A stretch of DNA of 64,000 nucleotides from Gerris lacustris (GCA_951217055.1 OX578284.1:24702187-24766186); one strand, 5' to 3'; positions 44,931 through 57,949 are shown, counted from the stretch's first letter. Numbers and translations: made by a program. The notes: generated by a model from the letters alone, not told the origin.

Positions 44931-45289
44931 GAGTTAGAAAAGAGACAAAATTAAATGTAACGAACTGTTTGTACCTAGCAGAGTTAAGGCAAAATTAAAA
45001 GAAAATCTTTATTTGTATAATTAAAGCAAGCGTCTTACTATAAATATATATTGAATATAAGAAAAAAGTTGATCATGATGCGTTGATAGTGAAAGAGTAT
45101 GTTTGTTAAAGGAGTTTGGATTGAATTTGGACTGTTTTCTACATACCCGGCCAATTAATTTAAAATATATCTCAGTATCAGGGTGAAATTTTACATGATT
45201 ATATTTTATTTATTTACAAAACAAAGTGACATTTTGACATATATAACAAAAATAATCAAAACAAGTCAAGTAACAGGCTTTCTTAATAA

Positions 45290-45480
45290 CACTTTTTCCC
45301 GTCTTTTGAAGCTTACGTTTACGCGAGCGTTGCGCGTGAACGCTTGGGCTGATAACGTTTTCCGACGAACTCAGCCTGGGCATTGGTAAAATGAACATGT
45401 GTACAAAATTTCATCTAACTCGGTAATCTTTTACTCAAGTTATCGTCATCTGTAGATTTCATGACGGATTTTGCGTGACG
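45290..45480 (-). repeat. Dispersed repeat family D, copy 2
   Basis: Inverted relative of 41100-41290 and 54100-54290, sharing ACGTTTACGCGAGCGTTGCG and TTTTACTCAAGTTATCGTCA. Confidence 0.7.
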
Positions 45481-46511
45481 GTGATTTTGTGACGGTGATT
45501 TTGGTCTTTTTTTAGGATTCACTCCCGGGCTCTTGAACGTGCCATAAGGAACTTCGTTCCAATATATAAAATCAATTTATTTATCTTAAATAATATATCT
45601 CAATAGTTAGTTAGTGCAATACTTTAGCAAACGGAAGCAATCTGATCGTTCTGAAGAACGAAATTTCTTTTGAATCGGATTTCGAAAATTCCTCGACAGA
45701 AATCCGTTTCAGTCGCCAACGTGTCTGTCCGTGAAAATTGGTTTTTATAGGGCACAATACCTGCTATCAGCTTGAATATAAACATTTAACAGGATTATTT
45801 TAAAATCAGTTTTTTAAAAGAATAATAATTTTAAGACTGTCCTCAGATTTATTATTCGGTACCGCACCTCTATTACTTACATCTTGAAGTAAGTAAGGAT
45901 AATTGATAGGTATAATTGAACTCGAAGTCGTACAATGTGCACCTTGTAGAACAAGGAACAACTAGAATACAAACAATTGAGAAAAAAAACTACAATAGAT
46001 AAACCTTTAGAATTAAAAAGTAACAACTGAAAAAAAAAAAATAGAATAAAATAAAAAATAATAATAAAATAAAAAATAACATTAAATAGCTATAAACTGA
46101 AGGTCAATCAAAACTGCATTATTTGAAATATATAGTTTTATTGGTGTAATAAAACTTTTATCTAGTTAAGACATAGAAATAAGTTAAGTAATTGTAACAA
46201 TATTATATCTTTATTTGGCTAAAGGATATCTAATAAAAGCACTTATTACATTGACATTTAAAATATCAACTTCATATAAAAACTCTAGTAGGAATTAAGT
46301 GTTTTACGATTAAATTAAATTCACCTTACCTACTTTGAGCAGGTAAGGCACTTAGGCTGACAACTCACTCCAAACAATTGGTAGATTGTAACTCTAAAGC
46401 ATTATGTATTGCGTTTAAAATTTATTATTTAGAAAGTATAATCCTATATTTTTGCTTCCGACCTTATCGAAGGTTTCAGACGTATTGAGACTATTCTAAG
46501 GTTCTACATTT
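45481..46511. other. AT-rich gene-less stretch
   Basis: A-rich low complexity at about 46025-46085. No gene is recognised. Confidence 0.4.
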
Positions 46512-46742
46512 GGTACTTCTTTAGATTGTTACTCCCTTGTGTTTTTTAGACTATAAATAACTGACTAAATAACTATTTAGACAAAGGGATGTTTAGTCCA
46601 ATGTATTTTGGGACAAAGGAATATCACACTTCTCATTTTATAAGGGGAGTAACACTTTAAAGAAGAACATTTCGTACACTTCATTATATTTTTACTCCCC
46701 TCTATTTTTTTTATAAGGGGAGTAACAATCTAAAGAAGTGCC
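46512..46742 (+). mobile_element. MITE family A, copy 6
   Basis: Ends GGTACTTCTTTAGATTG and ..AATCTAAAGAAGTGCC. Flanking octamers ctacattt / caacattt agree at 7 of 8. Confidence 0.9.
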
Positions 46743-46959
46743 CAACATTTTTTATTTCTCCGAATTCAAAATTTCCCAGACAGAAATACCGTATGGGACG
46801 ACCCGGGAATACTTTTGGTTTCCGTCAACAATTTTGACGGACCATCTATAATTGGAGGCATAACTTGATTAATTCTCCAGACAAACTAAATAAAGACAAT
46901 CGTTCTGAAGAAAGAACATTTTTTTTTAATCTCCAAATTTAAAAATTCCAAGACAGAAA

Positions 46960-47370
46960 TCCGTTTCAGCCAACAGGAAATATTTTTGGTTTCTTGTCTG
47001 TCCATTATGTTTTGCGAACCAAGTTATCTTAAAAATTACTGGTTTGATTTTAATGAAAATAAGATATGGTAGGTCATAAATAGCTCTCTGAACACCTATA
47101 TCTTTGATAGTACTCATCTGATTTCAAATAAATTAGAATGGTTTGTTGAAAGTAGTCCAAAGATATTCCTATAATAATTTCAACCATCTGTGCTAATTTA
47201 ATATTGAATTAAATAAATGTGACGCCTCTAGGAATCGAAAGTGATCTAAACAACCACACTTTTAATTTCCACTGAGATCACATTAGAATATACTCATGTG
47301 CATGTGACCTTTCTTCCTATAATAGGAAGAGAAGCTAGGTGCCACACTAATTGTCAGAGTCTTTTAAAAT
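46960..47370 (+). repeat. Dispersed repeat family B copy
   Basis: Relative of 4396-4765. The end block CTAGGTGCCACACTAATTGTC is near 47335. The 46926-47117 open frame on the - strand is within this repeat. Confidence 0.5.
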
Positions 47371-47414
47371 GCTATTATTTTAACTCATTTACTTATCTAA
47401 AAAAGTCAAAAAAA

Positions 47415-47671
47415 CGTACTTCTTTTGATTGTTACTCCCTCTTTGTTTCATTGGAATATAAATGGATATAATGAATATTATTTATTCATACATTTGTCTA
47501 AATAACTATTAAGATAAAGGGATGTTTAGTCCAATGTACTTTTGGACAAAGCAATATCACACTTCTGTTTTTATAAGGGAAGTAACAGTCTAAAGAAGAA
47601 CATTCCGTACACCTTTAGATTGTTACTCCATCCTAATTTTTATAAGAGGGTTAACAATCTAAAGAAGTGCC
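47415..47671 (+). mobile_element. MITE family A, copy 7
   Basis: Slightly longer and more diverged (interior duplication of AATATTATTTATTCATA-like sequence). Ends are GTACTTCTTTTGATTG and ..AATCTAAAGAAGTGCC. The target duplication is no longer recognisable. Confidence 0.85.
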
Positions 47672-50023
47672 AACTTCAATGCCTTAAATGGGCATAATTA
47701 CCAGAATTTATTTATGTACATTTATTATCTCAACAGTTTTATTCAAATCTCAAAGAACATTTTGACACTAACAGTTATCAGGAAGTTTATTTTATTCTGA
47801 TTACATTATCTTAACTGATAATAAATCAGAGCAAGGTAAAGACCTCTAAGGATAACCCTGCAGTTGAGATTAAGATTATAAAAAAATAAATGAATTAATA
47901 AAAGCAATAAATAAATCATTTTTTTTTTTTTTAAGTGAATTAAACCTGAATTGATTCCTTTCCCTTGTCCTTGAATTTGGGGGCTCGTTCTGAAATTATT
48001 CACTCACTACGGATAAAGTATATAATTAATGAACAACAAAAAATAAAACTTTCTTAAACTACCAGATACTAATAAAATCAATCTTCAACCTCTTCACATT
48101 CTCCCTCCCCCTTCATAATATGTTTCATTTATTGATTTATATTTTTTAAATGTTTTTTAAACTACTCAAAAATTGCATTCTTAATTAAATCTTTAAACAA
48201 TTGTTTTGACTAGATATTATTATTATTATTTATTTTTTTTTTTTTTTTTTTCATAATTACTATATTATTAAATTTACCAAATAGTACATTGTATATTTAT
48301 ATTAGTAAATTATACCAGTGCTTCGCCGCGAAATTTTTTGCGAAACAAAGAAGGAATTAGTTGTTTTCTTGAAGACAGATTATAGTTGTTTTTATAAGTC
48401 AATTATTTATCATTAAAATCTACCCCTCATTTATAAGAATCAGATAAAGTTTTTTTTTTTATAAATGGCGGGGGGGGGGGAATGTTTTACTAATTTCAAC
48501 TCGACGAAAAAGAAATATGGAAAAGTATCAAAACAAATTAAAGAATACTTTTTCTTGAATACTATAGACATTTGGTCCGGTTTTCTCTTGTACGATTTAA
48601 AAAATTGAACAAGAGAAAACCATTTGTACCCTGTACAAACAAATTGTTTTTGGGTACAGGGTACATTTTGAAAAACATTCACCTATAAATCTTTAAGAAC
48701 AAACAAGCAGGAGATTTTATAGAGTGATTTTTCTTTGAAAAATTAAATTTGTTGTTTTATTTACACGTATTGCCTATTGGACCATATTGGCAACACTGCA
48801 TATTGAGAAAAGTATTATGATGGCGTGAAAATTTTATCTTAGATTTATGGATCGATTGATAGATTGGATTTACCCTCAGGGGACCTCAACCCTGAGTTTT
48901 TTTGGTTTTTTTATCATTCCTAACTCTTTTATGACTAAAGAAACTAAAAAAAAAATACCCTTTTTTCATCGTATTATGAACAATGATTTTAGGCCTTTTT
49001 CTTTATCTCTTTTTTCTTTGAGTTGAACTGGGTGAATTGCAGATTTGTATTTCTTCCCTTATTATTATACAGTGAAATAGCAAAAGTATATTTGGTTAAT
49101 TTCCACGCCTTCTTTAAATTTCTATGAAACTAGAATATCTCATAAAACAAAATTATAGGTTGGTACAGAGTTATTGTTCATTTTTTTAATTATTAAATTT
49201 TCCTTTTATATAAGTTACGTGTTGGGTGATTTGTCTAAAGCCACCAATTCTCGGATTTTTAAATATTAAATCAAGAAATATCGTATTTAGGTTCAATAAA
49301 TATCTTGTATATCGTGTTTTCCATGTCCCATATTTTACGGCTTTGGATGCGATAACTTAATTATTAACAATTTTATTTTTAAATTAATGATTATGTTTCA
49401 GGATAATAATAAGTCTAAAGGAACCATTCATGGTTTGATAAAGCATCGTAAGAGCTGTGAAATTATTAAGTAAATATCCATACACTTAATACTGCTTTTG
49501 ATTGAATATTAATTGAATTTTATTAATGAATATTGGAGCTTAGGGTGAAACTTTTCCCTCTACACGGAGGAACTTTCTTTAATATCTAATCTAATTGAAA
49601 AACATTTGCAAGACTTAATTTAGAATTAAGTCCTTTTATAGTACCTTTCTGGTTGACAAGATTAGAGAGGAAATAGGAGTAGAGCAGGCAATTCTCCTTC
49701 AGTGATACCGACCTGTACCTATTAATCCAACTAATTTGAAATTCATCACGCTTCCTTTAAACCCTTCTCATGTAGAAGATATGTGGTGAAGCTTCAATGA
49801 ATGCTGTGGAAAGCTTTTCCCATCAAGTTCCAGAGTATGCTAAGATTAGTACAACTAACAGAAATAGTATAATTAAATCCAAAAATACCCATTTTGTTAA
49901 GCTTAGAGGTATTAAAATCTTGAAATAATATTGTATTATAATTTTCTAAAAATGCCTCATACCTCAATTTCCATTTTTAGAAATTCTATATTTGGCATAT
50001 ATCTGTATACTCAATATACTAGA

Positions 50024-50028
<5 letters not shown>
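47672..50028. other. AT-rich gene-less stretch
   Basis: T-run near 48230-48250, G-run at about 48471-48480, a short hairpin around 48640-48670 (GGGTACAGGGTAC / GTACCCTGTAC). No gene. Confidence 0.4.
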
Positions 50029-50110
<82 letters not shown>

Positions 50111-50143
50111 GAGTAATGAGAGAGAGAGAGAGAGGGAGAGAGA
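50029..50143. repeat. (TA)n followed by (AG)n
   Basis: About 80 bases of TA repeat and then an AG-rich run (50119-50143). Confidence 0.98.
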
Positions 50144-50561
50144 AGAAGTAATGTGACCAAGAAAAAATGTACACGAATCTCCACTGAATTTAACAGAGGG
50201 ATTTACAATAAGATAAAACTCGAAATTCGGTAATCAAGTTAAAAATACAAACTTTATACATATTCATGTCAGAGAATTTGTTGAAGCTTTTTATAATATA
50301 TTCAGTAGTCAAACATTTATCACGATGCATAAAGGATCTATAATCAAGATACACTGCCAATTGGTTTGGCACATAGCTTCCTCCCATCCCAGTGGCGTAT
50401 CCGGGGGGGGGGGGGGACGGGGGGCAAATTATTTCTTAAGGAAAATTTAAAAAAAAAATGTAGCTGTAATTTGACGAAGCTCCTCCTGAAAACTCTGATT
50501 ATTTTTTTTTACTTTAGAAGGTTCTAAAAATGTTAGTAATAAAAAGTTTCCTGAATGTTGA

Positions 50562-50852
50562 AGTGTTGAAATAAAAATGTCCCTTCACGTAAAAAATATT
50601 TAATAAATCTCAAAGCAGCTTTCAGCGACTATAGGGCCATCATCAGTGCCGAAAATTGAAAAATGTCTATTAAAACATTGGAAGATGGGAGTGCAGTGAG
50701 TCATACCAACCTATCAACCGATACAAGACATCAAGACAGAGTCTTGTACCGGTTGCTTTTCGGCACTGATGATGGCCCTATAGTCGCTGAAAGCTGCTCT
50801 GAAATTTATTAAATGTTTTTTACGTGGATAGACTTTTTTATTTCAACACTTG
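50562..50852. mobile_element. TIR element with about 90-bp arms (GGGCCATCATCAGTGCC)
   Basis: The left arm starts AGTGTTGAAATAAAAATGTC and proceeds to CAGCGACTATAGGGCCATCA. The right arm is its complement (..TGATGGCCCTATAGTCGCTG to TTTATTTCAACACTT). The short non-repeated centre is noncoding. It is a fold-back type MITE. Confidence 0.85.
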
Positions 50853-51161
50853 ATGATAACCTCCACTAACGTTTCATATCTCAACTTTCCTGAATATTAT
50901 CCAATTAAATATACATTATTAGCCGCTAGTTTCTAAAGGTAAGTTTTAATAATGTTGGAGTATAGCTTGTGGTTATAGTGACACGTGTTGACGATAATGT
51001 GTCACTGATTGTTGCCCAGTCTATACTATAGGCTTTAACAAAATGTTGATAGTTCTACGCGTCTGCATAGACTCGTCGATTTCTATAAACTTTGACATAT
51101 ACATGTTCAGAATAATCATACTGTGAGGCGAAATCCAGAAATTAATTTTAGCCATAACTTT

Positions 51162-52532
51162 TTTTTTTTTTTTTTTTATCGTTTATTATTTAGCTACAAC
51201 TATAAAATTAATTATAACAAGCAGCTTGTTCGCATAAGGTATATACAGCACAGTTACATCACAGATTAAGAGATTCCACCCAGTGGTGGTACTCCAATAA
51301 TTTGGATTACAATAATATTAGTCTAGATGGTCACGGGGCCATTTTCTCTTTAGGCGTCGCCTCGGATTGCCAGGAATATCAAGAGAGGATAGGTTTTGGA
51401 CAAGAGGATTAGGATGGTGGACGAGCTTGGTGTGGAAGGTCTTGTAACGAGATGAGGCTAGGGTATGGACATAGGGAACATTTAGATCGTTATGTATTAT
51501 ACGGTTGGCCACGTAGGAGGGAGCATTACATATTTTTCGTAGGATCAAGGATTGCAGCGATTGGATCTTATATGAATTTGATGGCTTGGTCGATCCCCAC
51601 AGTTCGAGTCCGTATGTCCAAATAGGTTTTATAATAAGATTATAGATGGTCAGTTTGTTAGTTAGTGATAAATTAGATCTGTTGTCCAAAAGTCTGAGTA
51701 AAATCTTGTATCGTCTTTTCATGTCTGTCCGTTTTAGTCTTGTGTGTAAATTCCAGGTGAGTCTTCGGTCTAGGTGAAGTCCTAAGTACCGCACTTGATT
51801 CGAAACTGGAAGTGGATGATTATATAAATATACTGGAGGGCAAGTAGATCTTCGCAGAGTAAACGTGACATGTACACTTTTGTCTCTGTTAAACTTGATA
51901 CGCCATTTTTTGGACCAGTTCTCAATAGATTGAAGGTGCTCTTGAAGAAAATCGGAGGCATGGTTGGGATCTGGATTTACGGAAAGGACTGCTTTGTCGT
52001 CGGCAAAAGAGGATATGGATGTGGAAAGATGTTCTGGAATGTCAGCTGTATAAATAGAGTATAAGATTGGACCTAAAATGCTGCCTTGAGGTACACCTGC
52101 CAGAATAGGAAAGGAATTGGAGTGACAGGAACCCTGTCGAACTACAAAATTCCTGTCACTCAGATAGGAGCGAAGGATAAGGTAATAGGTTGGGGGTAGG
52201 ATTCCCTTGAGTTTCCACAGAAGTCCTTGGTGCCAAACTCGATCGAAAGCCTGACTTTCATCCAGAAAGGCTGCCGAGACATACTGCTTATTCTCAAGGG
52301 CGGATGAGATGTCATCTACAACACGGTGACATTGTTGAATAGTAGAGTGTTCTGCTCGAAACCCAAATTGGTGATTAGGAAGAATATTTTGGGATTTGAA
52401 GATAGGATACATTCTGCGGAGGATAAGTTTTTCCAGGATTTTACTAAAAACAGGTAAAAGACTAATAGGTCTATAGGAGGAGGGTAGGTGGTGAGGTTTT
52501 GAAGGTTTGGGAATCATACCTATTAAGGATTT
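51162..52532 (-). mobile_element. 5'-truncated Jockey-clade LINE insertion
   Basis: Flanked by gccataacttt on both sides (51151-51161 and 52533-52543), the target duplication. On the - strand it ends in AATAATAAACGAT and a poly(A) tail of about 20. It contains most of a reverse transcriptase frame but no endonuclease, so it is a typical 5'-truncated copy made by target-primed reverse transcription. Confidence 0.92.
51318..52517 (-). CDS. Jockey-type reverse transcriptase (partial, N-terminus missing)
   Basis: A 399-codon open frame that continues upstream to the truncation point. Reverse-transcriptase blocks in order: SSYRPISLLPVFSKILEKLI (about 13-32), FLDESQAFDRVWH (84-96, first catalytic Asp), AGVPQGSILGP (140-150), FADD (171-174, the catalytic pair), and RYLGLHLDRRLTW near 244. 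The C-terminal part IKPIWTYGLELWG (from about 298) is characteristic of the clade. The endonuclease and ORF1 are lost by truncation. The frame has no stop or shift, so the insertion is probably young. It is not an autonomous element and not a host gene. Confidence 0.92.
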   Translation of the reverse strand: MIPKPSKPHHLPSSYRPISLLPVFSKILEKLILRRMYPIFKSQNILPNHQFGFRAEHSTIQQCHRVVDDISSALENKQYVSAAFLDESQAFDRVWHQGLLWKLKGILPPTYYLILRSYLSDRNFVVRQGSCHSNSFPILAGVPQGSILGPILYSIYTADIPEHLSTSISSFADDKAVLSVNPDPNHASDFLQEHLQSIENWSKKWRIKFNRDKSVHVTFTLRRSTCPPVYLYNHPLPVSNQVRYLGLHLDRRLTWNLHTRLKRTDMKRRYKILLRLLDNRSNLSLTNKLTIYNLIIKPIWTYGLELWGSTKPSNSYKIQSLQSLILRKICNAPSYVANRIIHNDLNVPYVHTLASSRYKTFHTKLVHHPNPLVQNLSSLDIPGNPRRRLKRKWPRDHLD

Positions 52533-52818
52533 GCCATAACTTTGAAGGCACTATACCAATACCAAAAACCCTTTACAAAAACAAATCTTGATAAAGGCTC
52601 CAACGATTTTTAGTATAAAACTCAAAAATGATCTCCACTTCAATTTAATTAAATTCAAATCCATATTAGTCGTTTTCTCTGGAAAAATCTAATTTTTGAG
52701 ATAGAAAACATTAAGTAACCAACCATCTGCTGAACCTTTTTGAAGATGTTTAAAAATAAATAAATGAAAAGAGATAATATGGAATTAACATACAGTAAAA
52801 CATGTATAGAGCATGTTT

Positions 52819-53114
52819 TTTAAGTAACTCGGTTTTCCGTTGATATCCACGTCATGAAGGGTTTGAAGTCCTTTGTTTTCCCTCCGCTATTGGAAGCATT
52901 TTAAGAGGTGTGGTGCATCGTAATTTTAACTCGGAGCAACTATATGATATATAGTATTATAGCAACAACAAGATATATACTGCATCCTGTACGGTATACT
53001 TCTCGAAGTTAACACCACAATGTACCATGCCCCTGAAGATGCTTCCAGTAGTGCAAGCGGAACTTCATACCCGTGACGTGTATTTCACCGGAAAACCAAG
53101 TTATTTACTACCAG
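52819..53114. mobile_element. TIR element with about 115-bp arms
   Basis: Left AAGTAACTCGGTTTTCCG.. and right ..CGGAAAACCAAGTTATTTAC (inverted relatives), with further inner correspondence (TTGGAAGCATTTTAAGAGG against CCTGAAGATGCTTCCAG). Imperfect arms imply an older insertion. Noncoding. Confidence 0.65.
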
Positions 53115-54049
53115 TCAACCAACGGAAACCTACTCAAATTCTATGCCTAAGAAAAAAAAAATTGTTCGATTTTTCATCGATGTTTTCGTAAATGTTATTT
53201 TCAAATTTTTATAGCGACAACACTGTTTTCATTGGTATTGAAAAAGGCGACAGTAATCAAGTTTATTGGAACAAAAATAATTTCATTGTTGTGGAGGCAA
53301 CTTCTACAAACTTAGGTTTCAAATAGGAGTACTATTTTCCTGAGCATGTGTGCCACATTTCATCAGAAATAATATTTTAATGACTACTCCTATACTCTTT
53401 ATTTTAAGTAAGAAAGCAATCTATTATGAAAGAAAGAATGTTTGATTAATAAAATATATTGAAAAGTAAGTTGTTAAATCATAATGTCATAAGTGTGTTG
53501 GCATTTTGAACCTCATTCTTATGTTTTTTTGTATACATTATTTATTTGACTTTTTGATGTCAACTCATCAATAATAATTTGTTAAGAAGCAGAAGGAAAT
53601 AGTACACGTATCAATGTGCATTCCAGGGCACACACCTCTGTCATTATAGGTGAGGTTCAGTACTGCTGTACAACACTAATAGGTAAAAACATTGACTCCA
53701 AGCTCCGTAGTGCTCTCAAGGTTACACGTAATGAGTCTGTAATCTTTCATATTAAATATAATTAGAACTGCTCAATACGTATTGCAATACTTTTTCTTTC
53801 AAGTCGCACATCTTTCTATCTACCTTAGTTACTGACGTTACAAAGCATTTAAAGATTATAAAATGTGGTGAATGTTTTAACTAAAAAAAAGTGGTGAGAC
53901 TCAAAAAAGGTTCACAATGTTTATAGCTTCCGAGCCTACTGAAGGCAACAGAAGCATTGTGTTCACTTTTGATATCGAAAAAAATGTATGTCTCCGATTT
54001 AAAAAATTCCTTGACAGAAATTCATTTCAGACATCAGGGAACATTTTTG
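53115..54049. other. AT-rich gene-less stretch
   Basis: It contains a retroelement-like fragment at about 53290-53400 (GAGCATGTGTGCCACATTTC). No gene. Confidence 0.4.
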
Positions 54050-54290
54050 TGGTCTCGTGTCTGTCTGTCGGTCTGTGTGTCCGCGAACCCTTCTCTGTGT
54101 CTGAAACGTGTGACGATAACTTAAGTAAAAGTTGACCGATTTCGATGAAATTTGTTAGACATGTTCATTTTACCAATGCCCAGGACGAGTTCGTTGGATA
54201 ACGTTATCCGGCTAAGCGTTCGCTCGCAACGCTCGCATAAACGTGAACTTCAAATTTAAAATTAGAATGTTAGGTTAGGAAAAAAAATAA
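54050..54290 (+). repeat. Dispersed repeat family D, copy 3
   Basis: GTCTGTCTGTCGGTCTG, then GTGTGACGATAACTTAAGTA and CTCGCAACGCTCGCATAAAC, close to 41069-41290. Confidence 0.7.
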
Positions 54291-54689
54291 CTTTATCTAT
54301 TCAATGAGACAAACATTTTCTTCAAATACAATTTTTTAGTAAAACCAACATCGACACTGCTATGATGTTATAAAGATCGCTAAAACAATTAAAAGTTTTT
54401 ATTATGGAGAGAACGCAGGGAGGGAGATAGACGAGGGAAATAGGAGGTGGCTTAGTTTCCCCACCTCTCTATTTGACCTACCTCTTCAATAGCACAGCGA
54501 GCCTAGGGACCTCGAGACCTGGCAACCAGGCTTCATTCTCTATCTGTACACTGTTGTATTCACTTCTGTGCCCACGTTATCGAAGTGCTCTTAAAATATA
54601 CAACTACTCTTACTTCTACCGACTTTTGCTTTACGAATTTGAACACTTTGAACATTGCCACTGCTCTTTCTTTTCGTTATATTTATTTT

Positions 54690-54977
54690 GAGAGCCAGCG
54701 TGGTCGTGTGGGTTAAATTACAAACCACGTCTGCTCGGCCATCACTGAATCATGAACAGAACGAGATGGGGTTCGATTCCTCGCCGCGACGCTCTGATTT
54801 ATGTGGCTCACTATTGATCACTTCATACTCGCTTCGGCGGTACAATGTACAGAGGTATGATGTGTGAAGTGGCTGGAACTCTCTACCACGGGTTTAGTGA
54901 TGGCCTAATTGCTTAGGTTCGAACTAGTGATTCGCCCGACCCGTCTAGTACTAGTACTAGGACCTTACTACCACTAC
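54690..54977 (+). mobile_element. tRNA-derived SINE family 2, copy 1
   Basis: It starts GAGAGCCAGCGTGGTCGTG with an A-box-like TGGTCGTGTGGG (54701-54712) and a B-box GGTTCGATTCC (54770-54780). It ends in ACT/TAG-rich repeats (CTAGTACTAGTACTAGG). Perfect 12-bp target duplication tatatttatttt (54678-54689 and 54978-54989). Confidence 0.9.
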
Positions 54978-55239
54978 TATATTTATTTTACATACAATAT
55001 TGTTGATATAATATAACAATAAAGTAATATATCAATAATGTTAATATAACAATAAAGTACGTGATAGGATGCGAGGAAGCTATGAGCCACACCAATTGGC
55101 AGTATTTTTCTTTATGGGCTAGTATTATTTTTTAATTCTTCATTATCTTCTAGTTATGCAATAGATATCTAGAATAAATTTCTATTTAATATTTATAGTT
55201 TGGTCCTTTTTAATTTCCTTTCCAATTGCGTAAAGTACT

Positions 55240-56040
55240 AGTTTAAATTGCTACTAAATATTGTTAAGCGTTATCCATGTTCTTCTTTTATGATCATAGA
55301 ACTACTGTAATAGAATGTTACTATATATTTTGGCTTTATCTACACGATTCTGTATTTATTTATATAGCAGTTTTGTAATCAGATTGTAAACTTGATCGTT
55401 GTCATTTTTTATTATATTATAGGCTCAGAGGATTTGAAATAGATTGCTGCTAACTATTTGTAGCTTTAATCTTGTGCTCTTTTATAATCATAGAAGTACT
55501 ACAATAGCTACAATAGAGCTATCCTTATGATTCTATTATAATTACAGAAGTACCGCAATAGAACTAACTACTTGTAACCCTACCCTTAAGATTTTATTAT
55601 AATTGAGGAAGTACCTACTACAACGGAATCCCATTTCCTATTTCTAGCTCTGTCCGTATTATTATAATTATAGAAATAATGAATAGAATGTTATATTGAC
55701 TATGTTTTTAGCTTTATCCTTTGCTTCTTATACTTATAATTATAGAAGTACAACTACAACAGAATGCTATTAACTATTTCTAGCTCTATATTTATGATTC
55801 TATTATTATTGAGGAAGTACTACAACAGAATGCTATTTACTATTTCTAGCTCTATCCTTATGATTATATTTATAATTATAGAAGTAATACAATAGAATGC
55901 TATTTACTACGTTTTAGCTCAATCCTTTGATTCTAATTTATAATTACAGAAGTACTACAATAGAATGGCTATTAACTATTTTTAGCTTTATCCTTACGAT
56001 TCTATTCATAATTATAGAAGAACTGGAGTACAATTAAACT
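55240..56040 (+). repeat. Degenerate tandem array with about 60-90-bp units
   Basis: The phrases TATAATTATAGAAGTA, ACAATAGAATGCTATT and TAGCTCTATCCTTATGATT recur about ten times in the same order. Noncoding. Confidence 0.85.
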
Positions 56041-57949
56041 AAATATTATTTTCTTAACTTAAGCTTCACAAAACTTTTGCATTTTTTTATGTTTCTAATA
56101 TATTTATTTCATTAAATACAAATAGCTCTATTTTATACATAGTAGGAAAAACAATATACTTTTAGCGTAAAATAATACTCCAATTATGGACTAATATTGA
56201 TTTTCACCGCAAAAAAAAATTAAAACGCGGAAATTTTTGTATTTTTTCAATTAAAATTGGAAATATAGATAGTTCAAGACCTTATACATCTTAACAAGTG
56301 TATATAAATTACATATTTATCAAGGTCATTTTTAAAAGACAAGGAGGTAAAACTAATAATGGTATATCTTATAATAAATTATCTTATCTGAACCAAGATA
56401 TTAAAGTTAAGGCAAGATTAATGTATTAAAGAGACAGGTGGCAAGGTCACTATCACTTTAATTTTGGTAATTACTGAATTGTTTTATAAATTTTAGCGAA
56501 AATAATAACTTATAGACTTTTCTTGGATAAAATTTATGTATATATTATTATATATTATTAATTAAAAATATTGTCGAAGGATCTCTTAGCGATTCTTTTT
56601 TTAGTGAAAGGATTGCATCATCTGTTATTGCCAAAGGTCAAGTATGTTTTAAAGCTATGTAGTTGCTTTGCATAGAAGTAACACACCTATTTGAGGTAAC
56701 AGAGATGTAGGTGTGAGATTAATAACAGGTTAGGAGAATCTGTTACATGCTTGTTTATGTTTGTATCCTAATCAACATGTATTGGCAACTTCAGCTGTCA
56801 ATTTTCACGTTTACAGTTATGTTAAGGGTAGTTCACTGTAGGCTGTAGTGAACCTAAATATCTTCTAATGTAGTAAACAAACAATATCGAACGATTATTT
56901 ATTTGTACCTTGTGACTAAACCACTGACAAGGTAGACTTAGTTTCATATAATACGAAATATATTGTAGGTTTATGTAATACCTAGCTGACCTGGCGAAAT
57001 TCGTACCGCCTAATAACCATTAATAACATAAGCAATGTATAGCTGCTATCTTTGAAAAACCTTATAAATTGTTTATTTAGTTAAATAATGTTGCCTTAGA
57101 TGAAAAATGTATATTACAATTTGCAATACACTTAAGATATGATTATGGAAATATTTTTTATTTATTTTCCATTTTACCCTCCTCCTAAATGAAAATATGA
57201 CAAAAAAAAGTACATAACAACAATTGCTGTAACAAAATTTAAACATAACCGTCCAACCATAACTGTATTCATAAAGAGCTTTTCAACGATATGCATAATT
57301 AAAGCTTTCATTACTTTGACATATGTACCCTGTACCCATGTGTACCAACATTTAAACATAGTTTTACTAACTCTGAAACTTCCTCGGGTATGCGTCCAAC
57401 CATTCCCCAAAGTTTCATCGCAATCGGATGAACGGTTTAGGCAGGCATAAGATACAGACAGACAAACATTCAATTTTAAATATACATATATAGATATCCA
57501 GTACCCAGTACATAATTAGAATCTTAGGAAGAATTGACATTTTAAGTTAAGCTTATTAGACTGGCTCTAAACACTCGATTCAATTCGCTTCTTTAATATA
57601 ACGCTCTTCTTTCACCTAATTTATTTCACCTACTGCTTGAGACCAATCCTCTTCAGGTCCATCTTCAGTTCAGCCATTCATATCCTCGTCTAATCTCTGC
57701 ACCTTATTACTTCTGGTCTTCCTCTCTACTCTATGACTACTCTATATTGCTCCAGTCTTTCAAGATGACTGCTTATCTCAGTCTGGATATCTTGGCTTCA
57801 GTTAATAGATCTGTCAGAAAAGCCAGAGAAGATAGAGAAGTCAAAGAGGTGTAAAGAGGGAGTCCAGAAGTAAGAAGCCGCAGAGGCCGACTCAGATGGA
57901 GATGAATGAATGAACTGAAAAAAGATCTGAGGCATGTTTGACAATTTGT
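56041..57949. other. AT-rich gene-less stretch with a repeat fragment
   Basis: At about 57330-57475 there is a - strand open frame overlapping CATCGCAATCGGATGAACGG and CAGACAGACAAACATTC, a phrase typical of dispersed insect repeats and not of a host exon. No gene. Confidence 0.4.

Noticed and set aside
54690..54790. tRNA gene on the + strand
   Set aside because: Same reasoning: a second copy in inverted orientation at 62638-62919 and target duplications show a SINE.
57174..57473. 99-codon open frame on the - strand
   Set aside because: It overlaps a phrase (GAAACTTTGGGG.., CAGACAGACAAACATTC) of the type seen in dispersed repeats in this window, with no domain or splice support.
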